From Caldilineaceae bacterium (GTDB lineage Bacteria; Chloroflexota; Anaerolineae; Caldilineales; Caldilineaceae), in the NCBI GenBank assembly GCA_015494005.1, contig WGCB01000466.1, positions 1 to 15,469 of the forward strand: a DNA stretch of 15,469 nucleotides, in the 5' to 3' direction. The notes under the pieces are model-generated. The model was not told the DNA's origin. It saw nothing but the letters and a program-made list of their open reading frames with translations, and did no database searches. Positions 14,434 to 15,469 of the stretch are shown in pieces. Position numbers and translations under genes: made by a program. Each line of letters starts with the position of its first letter. Position 1 is the stretch's first letter.

Positions 14434-15469
14434 ATGTTTCGACGGCCAACCCAAAGGACCCGTGTGGCCTGGGCCCTGCTGTTGATGCTGGCCCTGCTGA
14501 TCAGCGCCTGCGCCGCGCCGGCCGCTCCCAGCGCCCCTGCCAGCCAGGAAGGCGGCGGTGGCGAGGAGGCCATGGCCCCCATCAAGGTCGGCGCCATCTT
14601 CGACCTGACCGGCCCCACGTCCGACGTGGGCACGCCCTACGCCCAGGGCATCCAGGGCTATGTGGCCTGGTTGAACGAGAACGGGGGCGTGGAGGGACAT
14701 CCCATCGACCTGGTCTCCCAGGACTATGGCTACAAGGTGGACCAGGCGGAACAGCTCTACTCCCAGTTCGTGAACCAGGAGAAGGTGGTGGCCTTCCAGG
14801 GTTGGGGCACCGGGGACACCGAAGCCCTGCGCAGCCGCATCGCCGCGGACAAGATCCCCTTCATGTCCGCCTCCTACTCGGCCAACCTGGCCAACATCGA
14901 AGAGGCCCCCTACAACTTCCTGGTGGGCACCACCTACTCGGACCAAATGATCATCGCCCTGCGCTGGGCCCTGGAGGACTGGGCTGCCAAGGGAGGCGAG
15001 GGCGCACCCAACATCGCGGTGCTCCACCACGACAGCCCCTTCGGCAAGTCGCCGGTGCCGGACGGCCAGGCCTTCGCGGAGGAGAACGGCATGGCCTTCA
15101 CCGCCATCGCCATGCCCGGGGGCGCCACGGACCTGACGCCGGAGCTGAGCCAGGTGCAGAATTTCGGCGGCAACTACATCATCATCCAGAACGTCTCCAG
15201 CCCCGCAGCCCTGCTCCTGAAGGATGCCAAGCGCCTGGGCATGGACGATGTCCAGGTGATCTGCCTGAACTGGTGCGCGGACGAGAACCTGGTCAACCTG
15301 GCCGGTGACGCCGCGGAAGGCGTGGTGGGCACCCTGCCCTTCACCCCGCCCTCCATCGACGTGCCCGGCCTGCAGGCCCCCCGGGAGTTCCTCTCGGCCG
15401 AGGGCAAGGACCTGAACGAGATCGGCCTCCACTACGGCCAGGGCTGGTGGACCATGGCCATCATGACCG
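14434..15469 (+). CDS. Liv-type ABC transporter substrate-binding lipoprotein (3' partial)
   Basis: This is the binding protein of the second importer, running off the end of the window with at least 345 residues. ATG 14434 follows an almost perfect ribosome site, GAGGAGGTGA at 14418-14427, the strongest in the window and fitting for a highly expressed binding protein. The signal peptide MFRRPTQRTR plus hydrophobic run ends in lipobox LISA-C, with lipidated Cys26 followed by AAPAAPSAPA. The mature domain opens IKVGAIFDLTGPTSDVGTPYAQGIQGYVAWLNENGGVEGHPIDLVSQDYGYKVDQA, typical of the periplasmic-binding-protein type I fold used by Liv/HAAT and amide/urea-type transporters (Peripla_BP_6). The ligand cannot be read from this part; the linked acyl-CoA synthetase argues for a carboxylic acid. 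A second ATPase (LivF) is expected just downstream. Confidence 0.93.
   Translation, partial: MFRRPTQRTRVAWALLLMLALLISACAAPAAPSAPASQEGGGGEEAMAPIKVGAIFDLTGPTSDVGTPYAQGIQGYVAWLNENGGVEGHPIDLVSQDYGYKVDQAEQLYSQFVNQEKVVAFQGWGTGDTEALRSRIAADKIPFMSASYSANLANIEEAPYNFLVGTTYSDQMIIALRWALEDWAAKGGEGAPNIAVLHHDSPFGKSPVPDGQAFAEENGMAFTAIAMPGGATDLTPELSQVQNFGGNYIIIQNVSSPAALLLKDAKRLGMDDVQVICLNWCADENLVNLAGDAAEGVVGTLPFTPPSIDVPGLQAPREFLSAEGKDLNEIGLHYGQGWWTMAIMT

Noticed and set aside
12380..14449. 689-codon - strand open frame opposite livH and livM
   Set aside because: Low-complexity Asp/His/Gly/Gln translation with no recognisable motif, fully explained by codon bias of the two permease genes.

Overview
The window is a high-GC bacterial segment with densely packed genes. 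Nearly all of them read on the + strand; the exception is one tRNA-Arg on the - strand. Codons end almost always in G or C. The gene content and the alanine/proline-rich linkers after the lipoprotein cysteines suggest a Chloroflexota bacterium, of the Caldilineae/Anaerolineae kind. That assignment is inference from style and gene content; no marker gene in the window proves it.

Region 1 (1-1711) holds housekeeping genes: the 3' part of a THUMP-like methyltransferase-family gene, a stand-alone PncC/CinA-C nicotinamide-nucleotide amidase, a small DUF6504-like protein, and a convergent tRNA-Arg(CCU) with its own promoter and rho-independent terminator.

Region 2 (about 1816-7181) is a complete BMP-type (purine nucleoside-like) ABC importer: promoter, long structured leader, lipoprotein binding protein, two permeases and a double-cassette ATPase. 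A strong hairpin lies just after the binding-protein gene, as expected where one operon must make more binding protein than membrane parts.

Region 3 (7212-8984) is a 590-residue protein that resembles six-hairpin glycosidase-like proteins. It sits between the two transporters and its substrate is unknown.

Region 4 (9051 to the end) is a branched-chain-amino-acid-type (Liv/HAAT) ABC importer: LivG ATPase, an AMP-forming acyl-CoA synthetase whose start overlaps livG, LivH, LivM and a lipoprotein binding protein cut by the window edge. A LivF ATPase would be expected downstream. The synthetase inside the cluster suggests that the imported substrate is a carboxylic acid that is turned into a CoA thioester on entry.

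The most interesting structure is at 11762-12334, between the synthetase gene and livH. A small S23/IVS-type four-helix-bundle gene lies between two arrays of 8-base repeats that are inverted relative to each other. The left array supplies the stop codon and the last residues of the synthetase and also the start codon of the small gene. This looks like an inserted cassette, organised like the intervening sequences of some 23S rRNA genes but placed in a protein-coding operon. Three further intergenic gaps hold other short tandem repeats (periods 9, 17 and 15).
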